64,000 nt of DNA from JBKHBT01 sp046542255 (GTDB lineage Bacteria > UBP14 > UBA6098 > JBKHBT01). The translations under genes and the position numbers were made by a program. Location of the stretch: assembly GCA_046542255.1 (NCBI GenBank), contig JBKHBT010000005.1, positions 1-64,000 of the forward strand. The letters are read 5' to 3'. Shown here piece by piece: positions 46,873 to 56,822 of the stretch; within the stretch, counting starts at the first letter, position 1; each line of letters begins with the position of its first letter. Below the pieces are notes generated by a model. The model was not told the DNA's origin and made no database searches. It saw nothing but the letters and a program-made list of their open reading frames with translations.

Positions 46873-46976
46873 CAGACAATGCGCTGTTCCGCATTGTCAT
46901 ACTTCTTAGGCTAAAACACCCTTAAAGCTGTTGGCTTAAATGGATTCTGCATTATTTATTGATGTCCTTTTCGGCC
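46873..46976 (-). mobile_element. Palindromic MITE-like element (full copy C)
   Basis: In plus-strand order: CAGACAATGCG, loop, CGCATTGTCATACTTCTTAGG, CTAAAACA, an AAAGC/GCTTT-type hairpin, and GGCC at 46973-46976. It is inverted relative to copies A and B. It overlaps the end of the transposase frame (the final KDINK and stop are probably element-encoded) and truncates the propeller-type gene on its other side. Confidence 0.65.
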
Positions 46977-47906
46977 AAAATGCTCGATTGAACATGGAGA
47001 AGTTCATTTCTCAGACGCTCGAAGCTCATTGGCATAGTTTTCTGTACAGAAAGATGGTAAAATCCTTGTATGATAAGGGTATAGGCGATAAAGCAAATCG
47101 AGATATGTGCTCTAATGCGCTCTTCTGTCCAGTGATAAATCGGACGCATTCGAAGGTCGTGTTTGCTGACTCGAAAGGCTTCTTCGATCTGCCACAGCGA
47201 GCGATATCGCGATAATAAATCTTCCGGTTTTTCGGCCATATTATTGGTGATTATGCCGTGAAGTCCGTCCCAGGCTGCTCTCAAGAATCTGTTTTTCATG
47301 CCTTTACGAACTGTTTTTAGTTTTGCGGCTACAATAAAATTGAAGTCGTGATGCTCCATTTTTTGAAGACTATTCTCGGTAAACATCGCGCGATCAGCCA
47401 CTATTGTTACTTTTGCGACATTGTAGCTCTGCTTCAATTCGCCGACCATATCCAGCAAAGTGTGGCCTTCATAAATATTGCCAGGTAAAACCCTGTAACT
47501 TATTGGCATTCCACAGTTTGTGGTAATAAGCGCCAGCATGATCTGGGTCTCATTGACTTTGTTATCCTTGCTGAATCCGGATTTCCATTGTTCGTCTTTT
47601 CGAGTTTCTTCGATGATTTCATCGAATTCAGCAATAATAGCATTTGCAAGATTAACGAGCACCTCGGTTTCACTATCAGAAACGCCCAGTCCGACATGTC
47701 TGACGATCTTCTCTTTCAAGGCCGTATGTTTTTATAATATTTGTATTTTAATATATACAATACAATGACTTTTCTGATGTTTTAGCCAGGAAGTATGACA
47801 ATGCATAAACATAAGCATTGTCTGACTGACCTTGTCGCCCCTTCGATAGGATTCGACAATCTGCACCGATGTTTTACCCATCTTTCTTTTTCTTTCGCAC
47901 AAACAT
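46952..47906 (-). pseudogene. Broken IS1634-like (IS4-type DDE) transposase
   Basis: Three lesions are visible. First, MFVRKKKK (start 47906) must shift frame to join GKTSVQIVESYRRGDKVSQ. Second, right after DKVSQ the 107-bp palindromic element (47718-47824) is inserted; coding resumes with KIVRHVGLGVSDSE, which normally follows directly in this family. Third, after AIIAEFDE about 150 residues, including the first catalytic Asp, are missing before GFSKDNK. The C-terminal half keeps VADRAMF and the YRSLWQIEEAFRVSKHDL helix with the catalytic Glu. An inverted repeat AACCATGC / GCATGGTT (47945-47952, 47989-47996) may mark the original IS end. It cannot be active. Confidence 0.8.
47718..47824 (+). 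mobile_element. 107-bp palindromic MITE-like element (full copy B) inside a transposase gene
   Basis: It starts AAGGCC and has an AT-rich middle with an imperfect TTGTATT...AATACAA hairpin. It then has CTGATGTTTTAGCCAGGAAG and ends with GTATGACAATGC, loop, GCATTGTCTG. Ends and length match copy A at 21319-21426. Because the interrupted coding sequence (DKVSQ then KIVRHVG) is recognisable on both sides, this copy shows the element's extent and that it arrived after the transposase gene. Confidence 0.75.
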
Positions 47907-48167
47907 GGCATAAATATAATACATAAATTCAGTCCGCCAAGTATAACCATGCACGTGGCACTGCATTTTGACCCATTTTTTCAAACCCGCATGGTTGAGG
48001 GGGCTTTATTTTAGGAAAGGGGGATAGTGTCGAAGTCGAGTAAAATATAATTTATATGTTTACAATTGGCAAAGAATATATAAAAATTAGATTTAGTTAC
48101 TGTAAAGATGAGTTGATGTTAAGGTAATGGTAACTTAAATAAAAACAAATGGGGGGATTGTTATTCA

Positions 48168-48199
48168 TAAAAAAAGCGGCCTTTTTAGGGGCCGCTTTT
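48168..48199 (-). terminator. Intrinsic terminator of the 48233-50860 gene
   Basis: Read on the minus strand: AAAAGCGGCC, an eight-base loop, GGCCGCTTTT followed by further T. A GC-rich stem with a U-tract, 34 bp after the stop codon. The plus-strand side also ends in four T, but no gene needs it there. Confidence 0.9.
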
Positions 48200-48232
48200 G
48201 AAAAATTTAAGTATTTAATAAACTATTTTAGA

Positions 48233-50860
48233 TTATAGCTTTTCAATTGTTACGCTGCCGTGACCAGTATTAACTCCTGAAGTATTGGATTGGCTGGTTC
48301 CGCTATTATAAGAACCGCCGCCTCCGGCTATGGGTAGATTTGAATCATTACCATAGGAAGAGCCACCACCAGAGTATCCACCGCCACCACCAGCACCATG
48401 ATATGATGTTGAATTTCTAGAAGATGAGCCGCCACCACCAAAACCGCCAACAGCAGAAGGTGTAGCCCAGGAGTTTGATCCGCCTTCTCCTCCATCAACA
48501 AATGCTTGAGGAGCTGGGGATGGATTTCCCGAGCCACCGTCCGTTAATAAGCCAGCACCTCCATCTGTAGTCTGGTTACTGTAACTTCCGCCATTTCCTG
48601 ATGTACCTCCTGTTCCATTATAACCGTAGCTACCCGTACCATCATGACCTGATGTTCCAGTTTGTCCATTGCTACCTGCTCCAGAAATTTCTGCACCGCC
48701 ACCACCACCTGCTATTATTAATGGATTATTACTAATATCAGTAACAAAACTACCGCCTCCTCCAGAAAAGTCATATCTTGAACTTGTAAGTGCTGTTCCT
48801 TCCTGTCCGACTAGAATCTTTAATATTTCGCCTTCAGTTAAACTAAAATCACCGATTATTTCAGCTCCGAGACCACTACTACTGCCACCGCCTTGTGCAC
48901 CAAGTACAGTAATTCTATAAGTTCCATCTGCCGGGACTGTCCACTCCTGAATGCCAGTTGTTGACATATTGAAATATGCATCGTCTTCGTCCCAGCTCGT
49001 AGTATATTCACTCCTGCATTGGGAAAGTGAAGGGCCCGTTCTACCAGTTGCGCCACAATTTGTAAAAGTATGAGATTCAAAATCATATAAACCTGCGTTC
49101 ACTGTCAATGTAGCCGCTGCTGATGTATCAGCTGGTGAACATGTGCCTGTAACTATGCATCGATATCGATAACCATCCATAGATTCTGTTGTACTACCTG
49201 TGGTATAACTGCTTCCTCCAGTGCCGATATTGCTCCAACTCGAGCCTCCATCTGTGCTTTGTCGCCATTGATATGTGAGTCCATCGCCAGTTGCTGTAAC
49301 ACTGAAACTTGCTGCATCGCCTTCATCGACAGTAGCATCAGAAGGATTTGCTGTTATGCTAGGCGAATAGAGAATATTTACACTAAGACATCTATCCGCA
49401 GATGTTCCGCAGATACTGCTTGCATTAACACAAACATCACCGCTGGATGACCCGAAATCGACATCTATCGTATTTGTTCCATCACCAGAAACAATTGTAG
49501 CGCCTGATGGTACCGACCATGTATAATCTGTTGCTTCAGAAACCTCTGATATAGAATATGTAACTCCAGTTGCGCCAGAGCAAACATCGCTCAAGCCTGA
49601 GATTGTACCCGGAGTCGATGGCGTAGCTGTCATTTCCACAGCAAGGCATTCTGGGTCAGAGATTCCGCATGAATTTTCGGTACGAACACAAACCTCACCT
49701 GGTGAAGTTGCGAAATTTACTGTAATCGTTGGTGTAGATGAGCCTGAAACGATAGACGCTCCCGGTGGTACTGTCCAGGAATAATCAGTAGCATCCGGTA
49801 CAGTTGCTATATTATATGAAATGCCAGTTTCATCTTCACAAACAAGAGTAGGGCCTGAAATTGAGCCGGGAGAAGTCGGCCGGTTTATTGTTACTGCTTT
49901 ACAAAAACTTGAAGATTCACCACATTCATTTAAGGCTGATACGCAAACATCACCATCGGTATTACCAAAAATAATATGTATAGAATTAGTTCCGCTACCG
50001 GTGAGAATGCTCGAACCAGATGGAAATGTCCATCTATAATAAGTTGCATTAGAAATAGGTAAGGTAGAATATGAAGTTCCTGGTTCACCTGAGCAAGCGA
50101 GAGAATTTCCATCTATAAAAGAAGGAGCATCGGGGGGAGATGAACATCCACTGCCGCAATCACCTGTGAATCTAACAACAATCAATCCGGTATCGCCTTC
50201 CATAGTTTCGGTGATTTCTGTACCGGAACCCGGTTCCAAACGGATTCTGCCCACCATTGCACTATCTCTGTCAGAACCTTCGATAGATACTATACCACCA
50301 GAACCACCATCATCTACACTTAAAATCTCGCTCGTGCCGTCATCACGAATATAATAAAGCTCATTATCAGTGTCATTTACAAAAATCTTGCCGTATCCTG
50401 TTGAAGATGTCGGTGGAGAGACTTGTTTCTCCATGCTCATAGCCCCCTCGACAGTCACCGTTTCATTAGGATCGCCGGCGCCGACAACCATTCTATCAGA
50501 ACGGACAGCAATATCATTGCCAGTCTCGCCGATTATAAGGCCCATATCCATCTCATCCATTGGCTCGGATTCACGGCGGAGACTTGTCGATACAGCGATA
50601 CGTCCAGAACCATATCTGTCGCCATCGAGAAATATCTCGACATAGACAATTTCCTCTTCAAAACTATGTCTGCGCACTAATTGAAGAGGGTCTGGAACTA
50701 TACTTCCGTCAACTACTGTAACTTCGGTTGTATGGCTCCAAAGAAGGCTACCACCTGTTTCAGAATCATAGACCTTAATATCCATTGCTTCAAAATCTGC
50801 AGATATCAAAACAGATATTAAAACCAAACTTAGGATTAAAATATTATTTTTCCTTTTCAT
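48233..50860 (-). CDS. Surface protein with PKD/Ig-like domains and an ALK-type glycine-rich C-terminus
   Basis: An 875-residue secreted protein. After the signal peptide (1-21) comes a tail-fibre-like region (about 25-235, with STGYGKIFVNDTDNELYYIRDD). Three PKD-like repeats follow (about 245-505), each with a YxWTxPxG(A/S)(S/T)I(V/L)(S/T)G core and paired Cys (GDVCV...CG). An Ig domain (about 510-590, LTYQWRQSTDGGSSWSNIG) is next. The C-terminal 285 residues begin FTNCGATGRTGPSLSQC, continue EWTVPADGTYRITVLGAQGG and ILKILVGQEG, and end in dense Gly clusters around LIIAGGGGGA. This order closely resembles the glycine-rich domain of ALK/LTK receptors (Pfam Gly_rich). AAAGGAG precedes the ATG; a terminator follows. 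Confidence 0.8.
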   Translation of the reverse strand: MKRKNNILILSLVLISVLISADFEAMDIKVYDSETGGSLLWSHTTEVTVVDGSIVPDPLQLVRRHSFEEEIVYVEIFLDGDRYGSGRIAVSTSLRRESEPMDEMDMGLIIGETGNDIAVRSDRMVVGAGDPNETVTVEGAMSMEKQVSPPTSSTGYGKIFVNDTDNELYYIRDDGTSEILSVDDGGSGGIVSIEGSDRDSAMVGRIRLEPGSGTEITETMEGDTGLIVVRFTGDCGSGCSSPPDAPSFIDGNSLACSGEPGTSYSTLPISNATYYRWTFPSGSSILTGSGTNSIHIIFGNTDGDVCVSALNECGESSSFCKAVTINRPTSPGSISGPTLVCEDETGISYNIATVPDATDYSWTVPPGASIVSGSSTPTITVNFATSPGEVCVRTENSCGISDPECLAVEMTATPSTPGTISGLSDVCSGATGVTYSISEVSEATDYTWSVPSGATIVSGDGTNTIDVDFGSSSGDVCVNASSICGTSADRCLSVNILYSPSITANPSDATVDEGDAASFSVTATGDGLTYQWRQSTDGGSSWSNIGTGGSSYTTGSTTESMDGYRYRCIVTGTCSPADTSAAATLTVNAGLYDFESHTFTNCGATGRTGPSLSQCRSEYTTSWDEDDAYFNMSTTGIQEWTVPADGTYRITVLGAQGGGSSSGLGAEIIGDFSLTEGEILKILVGQEGTALTSSRYDFSGGGGSFVTDISNNPLIIAGGGGGAEISGAGSNGQTGTSGHDGTGSYGYNGTGGTSGNGGSYSNQTTDGGAGLLTDGGSGNPSPAPQAFVDGGEGGSNSWATPSAVGGFGGGGSSSRNSTSYHGAGGGGGYSGGGSSYGNDSNLPIAGGGGSYNSGTSQSNTSGVNTGHGSVTIEKL

Positions 50861-51024
50861 CCTTCTCCTTTATTTTTCATCATTCAACTCGAAATTAATT
50901 AAAATAATTAAATAATCAAGTAAATATATATTTTTAAGCAAACTTAATAGAATCTTAAATTTCAACAAGTACAAACAAGACGTTATTACAGGAGCCATAC
51001 TGCAAGACAATAGATTTCATACAA

Positions 51025-51051
51025 TAAAAAAGGCGGCCAAAAGGCCGCCTT
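51025..51051 (-). terminator. Intrinsic terminator of the tail-fibre-like gene
   Basis: AAGGCGGCC (51030-51038), AAAA loop, GGCCGCCTT (51043-51051). On the minus strand the stem is followed by TTTTTT. It lies about 50 bp after the stop of the 51099-56822 gene and separates it from the next surface gene. Confidence 0.9.
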
Positions 51052-51098
51052 AAATATTTTTAATAGGCTTTTACACGATATTTAGGTCAATCATGCTT

Positions 51099-54000
51099 CT
51101 ATTTTAGATTGCCTTTTCTATCATATTTATCAAGATCGATGAAGTGATCTGTTGGCTTTTCAGGCCTATTAATTTCGTCGGGTGATTTCTGGGCTTCGTC
51201 AAGTCGTTTCCCTGAGAGCCTGAAGCTAAACCGGGCATCCTGCTTGCCCTGGATTGCTTTAACAGTTAGAAGCGAACCATCGACATTTGCCATGAGGATA
51301 GCTTCATCCTGTGCAGTTACCAATGGTATAACTGTGCCTTCAGCAACACTGCGCCAGAATATCCATAGGTCAGAGCCTTCTGGCTGCTGAGCAAGATCGA
51401 CAGTAAATTTGCCATTTTCGAGCTGGCCCTCGCTGATAATATCTATCCAGAAGCCGATATTTTCGGCCATCCATGTAACATAGAGCTGGCCATCGATTTG
51501 CATAGTTGGGTCAACTTTATTGGCATGGACAACATCGACATATAAATCATAACTACCCAGATTAACATCTTCAGTTGCGCCAGTGTATGGGACATAATTG
51601 CCTGTTAGTGTACTCGATTCAGCATATCTGCCATCTAAATCCACAGCTACGTCACCACCGACATCCTGTTGCAGCGTAAGAACACCACTACCTGTATTGA
51701 AAATTAAATCTGTAACTGTTTCATTGCCAATGACATGGTCTGCATCATTAACCTCGTCTGTGAATGAAGTGCCGGAGCCACCATCTGAGATTTCAATTGA
51801 AACGGTGCTTCCTGAGCGAGATGATGAAAGGTTCTGAATTTCATTTGCTGGATCTGCATCTGCATCATTAACATTGTCAGTTCCAGGAGCCCATGATGAA
51901 CCATTGTATTTTAATACTTGATTACTTGCTGGTCCAGTAGATGATACCGTGACACCCTGCAAGCCATCGACTGTCGGGTTTGGATATGTGCCATTTAAGT
52001 CGCCGCCTGCTGTCCCAGTTGGCGGTGCGCCGATTACAGAGAGATTATCGGAACCGTCTATTGTTATCGAAGTCCCATCGACGTTTACATCGATGTGGTT
52101 TGTCTCAACGCTAATTCCTTCGCCATCGCCAATCTCTAAGTTTGCAGAAAAGCCATTACCTAAAGCATCATCAGATATACCACCAGTTAATCCATTACCC
52201 GCAGTGATTGTTGCGGTCTCATTTCCTTGCACGGCCGTACCGGCTGTAATGCCATAGTTTACATTAACGCCAGAACCATCAACTGTAATACCAGTGCCTG
52301 CATCGACAGAAACAGAGGCTGCCGAAGAGCCATCATATGTGAAATCATTAATACCATTGCCATCTGTGAGGTTGGATAAGCTGGCAGATTCAAGGCTGGA
52401 AATCGCTGTAGCATTGGCCTCTATCTGAGCATCCAATTCATCCAGGCCTGTATGAACATTGCCTGCACTAATATAAGTAAAATCTGTTACCGTTGTTAAT
52501 GGAACTTCAGTATCAACCTGGTCATCATGATCAGAATCTGCTGCATTAACCCATTCGGTTCCATCATATTTAAGAACATGGCCTGAAGCTAAACCGCCAA
52601 TTGTAACATCATTTAAATCTCCGAGATTATCATTGGTAATGTCATCTTCTTGAACCGGAATAACTACATCATAACTTGAAGAGCCTTCAGTAATTCTGAG
52701 AGTATTTGGTTCTCCAGAAGGTTCCCATGTAAGTGTTGATATTGCTTCATTAGTTGTACTATTATCTATATTGAATGTATTCCAATCAGAAGAAGTAAGG
52801 TAACCATCATTAGAACCATCAGCAGCAATCATTGTGATTTCAACATCGCCAGTAGTCGGTGAGATTGTTAGAGGCGTTGTTCCAGTTTCAGAAACCGAAG
52901 TTACTCCGCCGATTGCACTTGCATCGACCAATGTCCAACTGGAGCCATTCCATTGCCATATTTCTCCAGATGTTGAACCATCGGCAAGTTCTGCTGCGCC
53001 AACGGCACCTGCTACAATATCGCCGGAAGCAGTAAGATCATTGGCATCGCTAAAATCATTTATATTTCCCGATGCATCGAGGGCATTGGCTGCGCCCCAA
53101 TTAACCGAAAGAGCGGACCCAGCACCAGCGCCATCACCATCGAGGCTTCCATCGGTTTCTACAACCTGTGTTCCCCAGTTATCGCCGACTCCGCCAGATG
53201 AGAAATCTGCATCGACTAAAGTCCATGCACTTCCATCCCATCCATAAACTTTACTAACTCCAGATGGGCCATCTGAAAGACCAAGAGGAGATGATGATGA
53301 ACCATCGCCTTCAATTTCTGACTGAGTTGAAATCGATGTCAAATAACCTTCATCGGCATGATTCCCCCAGCCAGCTACTGTTGTAAAAGTATAATGATCG
53401 TCTGAAGAAAGATAGCCATCGTTACTATTTGTGGCTTCTGGAATTGTTACCGGAGAGCCGGATGAGCCATCGCCAGTTATAGGAGCTGCTGTATTGACTG
53501 AGGAAGAAATTGCTGAACCATCGACTGTAACCTGTCCGGAAGCATCGACAGATACACTGATGTCGCCGGAGCCTGTAAATGTAATCTCATCCGTACTGGA
53601 TGATGCATTATAGGTAGTTGAACCATCCGTAATAGAAGAAAAGATATCCTGGATTTCATTAGTAGGGTCGGCATCGTCATCATCGACATCGATAATTACA
53701 GTGCCGCCACCATCGCTAAGTGTGATTTCATGTCCAGTTCCATCGATTGATAGTGTCTGAAGTTCATTTGAAGGGTCAGCATCGTCATCATCGACTAATG
53801 CTGAAAGATCGACATCTTGATTGGAGCCATCTTCGATACCGATTGTTAAGGTTGTTCCCGTAAGGCCAGAGCCCTGAATATTTTGGTCATCAGTTCCAGC
53901 ATTATCGAGCACAGAGAGATCGACTGTTTCGCTTGTACCGTCTTCAATACCAATTGTCAATGTATTTGTTCCGCTATCGAATCCCGAACCAGAGATATTC

Positions 54001-56822
54001 TGGTCATCCGTATTATCCATAAAAGGTGATAAATCGACACCAGACCCATCAGTTATATTTAGTGTATTACCAGAAAGGGAAAGGTCTTGTTCATCCGTAT
54101 TGACTTCAGAAATATCGATTGTTCCACCATCTTCAATTGTAATTTCATTTGTAGTAGCATTGTAAGAAATTATCTGGTCATCTGTACCAACGGCATCGGG
54201 TGCTATCCATTCGAAATTACTACCGGTGCTAGCAAGTATATTGCCAGCGGTTCCACCTTCATTAAGATTATTCTGAAGCTGTCCATAGATCTTTGTATTT
54301 CCATTTTCTCTTACAGTGAAAATTTCATCTGCCGTAGCATCGTGTTTGATATTGAATGTGCTACCAGTTCCAGAGCCATCCGAGTCGATAATTATATCGA
54401 TACCGCTTGTTCCGCTAATATCGAAATTATTATCTGCACTAAATGTTCTGCCATCACCAGTAAGTGTGAGATTGCCATCGAATACACCATTGCCATCTGC
54501 CCAAAGGTTGCCGCCTTCAGTTACATTGAAGACTTCTGTGTTGTGCCCATTGTGAATACGGAAACTTGCAGAACCGCTGTTGTCATTATCCAGTCGAACT
54601 TTAAGATCATGCGTGCTACTAAGTTGTAACATCGAGCTTGTTCCTGGGTTACCATAAATGGTGCCAGAAGCAACCTCAAGATCTGAAGCTATATTAAGAA
54701 TTCCATCACCATCGGTGATCGATGTACCACCAGCATCATTGCCGGATGTTAGAACTTCGGCAAGAGTTTGATCATCTGTTCCAGCATTATCCAATTCAGC
54801 GAGGTCGATATCCCAAATAGTGCCGGCTTCGGTAATGCTGAGTGTATGTGTACCATGTGTATAGCTTGCAGCAGTAATTATTTCATTATCATCTGCCATA
54901 TCACCGTCTGCAGCGATATGTTCATCTATTGCGGCCTGGACATTTGTTGCAGTTAGGTCAGATGTTGTATTATCGTATGGTACATCTGCGGCATCGACCT
55001 GATCGGCTCCAGAACCCCAGTCTATATCGGAAGCTTGAACCGCGTCGTCTGTAATTGTTGGGTTTGGATATGTTCCAGTAAGGTCTCCGCCTGCTGCCTC
55101 ACCATCATCGATGTAATTTGTGCTTACCCAGGCAGCATCTACTGCTATATCATCACTATTGACTGTAATACCAGTTCCTGCGCCGATATCTAAACTGATA
55201 TCTGTATCGGCACCAGGAAGTATATCATCTGCGCCACCTGTTAAACCATCACCTGCGACCAGATCGCCATTTTGTGTTAGAGAAACATCCACGGTACCAG
55301 TAGTCGGTGATACGACAATTGGTGCAGTTCCCGTAACTTCATTGACTCCACCGATAACTGATGGACTAGTCCACTCAAAGCCTCCGGATGCATTGTCATA
55401 ACTCAAAACATAATTATCTTCGGATGCTGTTCCATGAGATAGCATCTTAAGATCGATCTCTTCGATAGTTCCATCTAAGATTTCAGTAGATTCTATTGTT
55501 TGGCCGAGAACAGAGATTTCACCATTTGAATTTGGCAAGGTATATTCGACATCGGTCGCGAAAGAAGCATTCTGGAAAGTTGCGAATGTAGATGCACCAG
55601 TAGGAATTCTAATACTTCCATCATCATCGATGCGTAGATTTTCATTTGCTACCCACGCACTTGTTCCACTGTCCCAATGTAGGGCAGCTCCGTCATTGGT
55701 AGCCGAAGGTAATACATCGCCATAGGCTTCATCGATTTCGCCTATTGCTTCATAGACATTGTCGATACCACCAACAATATTGTAACCATCACCACCGGGA
55801 TCGGGGAATGTTGTGGGTGCAGTTGCACCAACAGCCTCAGATAAACTAACAAGGCCCCAGGGCGAAGCACCTAAACCAATTTGGTAATCACCGCTAGCTT
55901 CAACGGCTACTTCTGCATTCTCTCCAACACGAAATATACCATTGTCATCACCATCATGAATCATAAAATTCTCTATTGCAGCATCCGTGTCTCTGTCTAA
56001 TTGTATATGAACACCTTGATTAGAGTAAATCCTGGCATCGCTATTAATCCATAAGTCGCCTTCGCTTCGTATTGCAGGGCCGGCTCCAGCATTTTCTGCA
56101 TGTATAGCAGCGAAATTATCCGGGTCTTGCTGATTCACATATAGCCCTCTATAGCCTGTTCCAGAAGATTCATCATTTGGTATGGTAATAGTAACAGGGC
56201 CTGAATCATCGATATTTATTGTTTCACCAGCATTATAGGCATCATTCAATGATATCGATGATGACACTGTCGTTATTGCAGCATCGAGATCGGCTAAGGC
56301 ATCATGTACATTTTCTGATTCTGTGTCAATATATGAAGATGATACAAACTCGGTGAGTGGAACTTCTGTATCATTGGGGTCTCCACCACCGCCGCCTGTG
56401 TGGACATTGATCAGAACCTTGAATTCTGAGCCTCCTGAATTCTCTAATGCTGTACCTAAAACGAATCCATCGGGATTATTGTCTAAATCTGTGACTTTGC
56501 CCAAAGGCGCAGTAACGATTTTATCGCCGGGTGCAATTGCAATAGACCCATATTCATCAGAAGGCCTTACCGTAACAATACCACTTGCTGCGACAAGATA
56601 TCTATCCGATGCACCATCTACCGAAGAGACAGAAATAATAATTCCAACAGGAATATCATCTGCGCCACAAGTATCGATAACAAATGCACTTTCCAGTTTG
56701 ACAACCGCACCGAGGTCTAAATCATAAGTATCGCTTCCGGTAAAAGGATTTCGCATTATCTGGCCAAATGCTAAAGAGGCCAGAAGTATCAAAATAAATA
56801 TAATTACTCTTGAATTCTTCAT
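51099..56822 (-). CDS. Giant tail-fibre-like repetitive surface protein
   Basis: A 1907-residue secreted protein with a signal peptide (1-20). Most of it is low-complexity Asp/Gly/Thr/Ser sequence with recurring units: DDQ(N/T)...LTIGIEDG, DDADP(S/T/A)NE(I/L)Q, GGDL(T/N)GTYPNPT, and STGxxVEITM-like strands. Such units are typical of trimeric phage-tail-fibre-like adhesins in FCB bacteria. Near the C-terminus is YVPYTGATEDVNLGSYDLYV, then a distinct globular domain of about 150 residues (YVTWMAENIGFWIDIISEGQ ... FSFRLSGKRL) and a charged tail. GGGAG precedes the ATG, inside the end of the upstream 217-residue gene. Probably a long fibre or adhesin; partners unknown. Confidence 0.75.
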   Translation of the reverse strand: MKNSRVIIFILILLASLAFGQIMRNPFTGSDTYDLDLGAVVKLESAFVIDTCGADDIPVGIIISVSSVDGASDRYLVAASGIVTVRPSDEYGSIAIAPGDKIVTAPLGKVTDLDNNPDGFVLGTALENSGGSEFKVLINVHTGGGGGDPNDTEVPLTEFVSSSYIDTESENVHDALADLDAAITTVSSSISLNDAYNAGETINIDDSGPVTITIPNDESSGTGYRGLYVNQQDPDNFAAIHAENAGAGPAIRSEGDLWINSDARIYSNQGVHIQLDRDTDAAIENFMIHDGDDNGIFRVGENAEVAVEASGDYQIGLGASPWGLVSLSEAVGATAPTTFPDPGGDGYNIVGGIDNVYEAIGEIDEAYGDVLPSATNDGAALHWDSGTSAWVANENLRIDDDGSIRIPTGASTFATFQNASFATDVEYTLPNSNGEISVLGQTIESTEILDGTIEEIDLKMLSHGTASEDNYVLSYDNASGGFEWTSPSVIGGVNEVTGTAPIVVSPTTGTVDVSLTQNGDLVAGDGLTGGADDILPGADTDISLDIGAGTGITVNSDDIAVDAAWVSTNYIDDGEAAGGDLTGTYPNPTITDDAVQASDIDWGSGADQVDAADVPYDNTTSDLTATNVQAAIDEHIAADGDMADDNEIITAASYTHGTHTLSITEAGTIWDIDLAELDNAGTDDQTLAEVLTSGNDAGGTSITDGDGILNIASDLEVASGTIYGNPGTSSMLQLSSTHDLKVRLDNDNSGSASFRIHNGHNTEVFNVTEGGNLWADGNGVFDGNLTLTGDGRTFSADNNFDISGTSGIDIIIDSDGSGTGSTFNIKHDATADEIFTVRENGNTKIYGQLQNNLNEGGTAGNILASTGSNFEWIAPDAVGTDDQIISYNATTNEITIEDGGTIDISEVNTDEQDLSLSGNTLNITDGSGVDLSPFMDNTDDQNISGSGFDSGTNTLTIGIEDGTSETVDLSVLDNAGTDDQNIQGSGLTGTTLTIGIEDGSNQDVDLSALVDDDDADPSNELQTLSIDGTGHEITLSDGGGTVIIDVDDDDADPTNEIQDIFSSITDGSTTYNASSSTDEITFTGSGDISVSVDASGQVTVDGSAISSSVNTAAPITGDGSSGSPVTIPEATNSNDGYLSSDDHYTFTTVAGWGNHADEGYLTSISTQSEIEGDGSSSSPLGLSDGPSGVSKVYGWDGSAWTLVDADFSSGGVGDNWGTQVVETDGSLDGDGAGAGSALSVNWGAANALDASGNINDFSDANDLTASGDIVAGAVGAAELADGSTSGEIWQWNGSSWTLVDASAIGGVTSVSETGTTPLTISPTTGDVEITMIAADGSNDGYLTSSDWNTFNIDNSTTNEAISTLTWEPSGEPNTLRITEGSSSYDVVIPVQEDDITNDNLGDLNDVTIGGLASGHVLKYDGTEWVNAADSDHDDQVDTEVPLTTVTDFTYISAGNVHTGLDELDAQIEANATAISSLESASLSNLTDGNGINDFTYDGSSAASVSVDAGTGITVDGSGVNVNYGITAGTAVQGNETATITAGNGLTGGISDDALGNGFSANLEIGDGEGISVETNHIDVNVDGTSITIDGSDNLSVIGAPPTGTAGGDLNGTYPNPTVDGLQGVTVSSTGPASNQVLKYNGSSWAPGTDNVNDADADPANEIQNLSSSRSGSTVSIEISDGGSGTSFTDEVNDADHVIGNETVTDLIFNTGSGVLTLQQDVGGDVAVDLDGRYAESSTLTGNYVPYTGATEDVNLGSYDLYVDVVHANKVDPTMQIDGQLYVTWMAENIGFWIDIISEGQLENGKFTVDLAQQPEGSDLWIFWRSVAEGTVIPLVTAQDEAILMANVDGSLLTVKAIQGKQDARFSFRLSGKRLDEAQKSPDEINRPEKPTDHFIDLDKYDRKGNLK

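Noticed and set aside
46873..47824. Interpretation as a simple IS with long terminal inverted repeats
   Set aside because: Recognisable transposase N-terminal codons lie outside the right-hand copy and join the internal part, so that copy is an insertion in the gene and not its end. Kept only as a secondary hypothesis.
48328..48920. Overlapping ORFs opposite or in other frames of the glycine-rich region
   Set aside because: Repetitive GGN codons keep several frames open; only the minus-strand frame has a signal peptide, ribosome site and domain structure.
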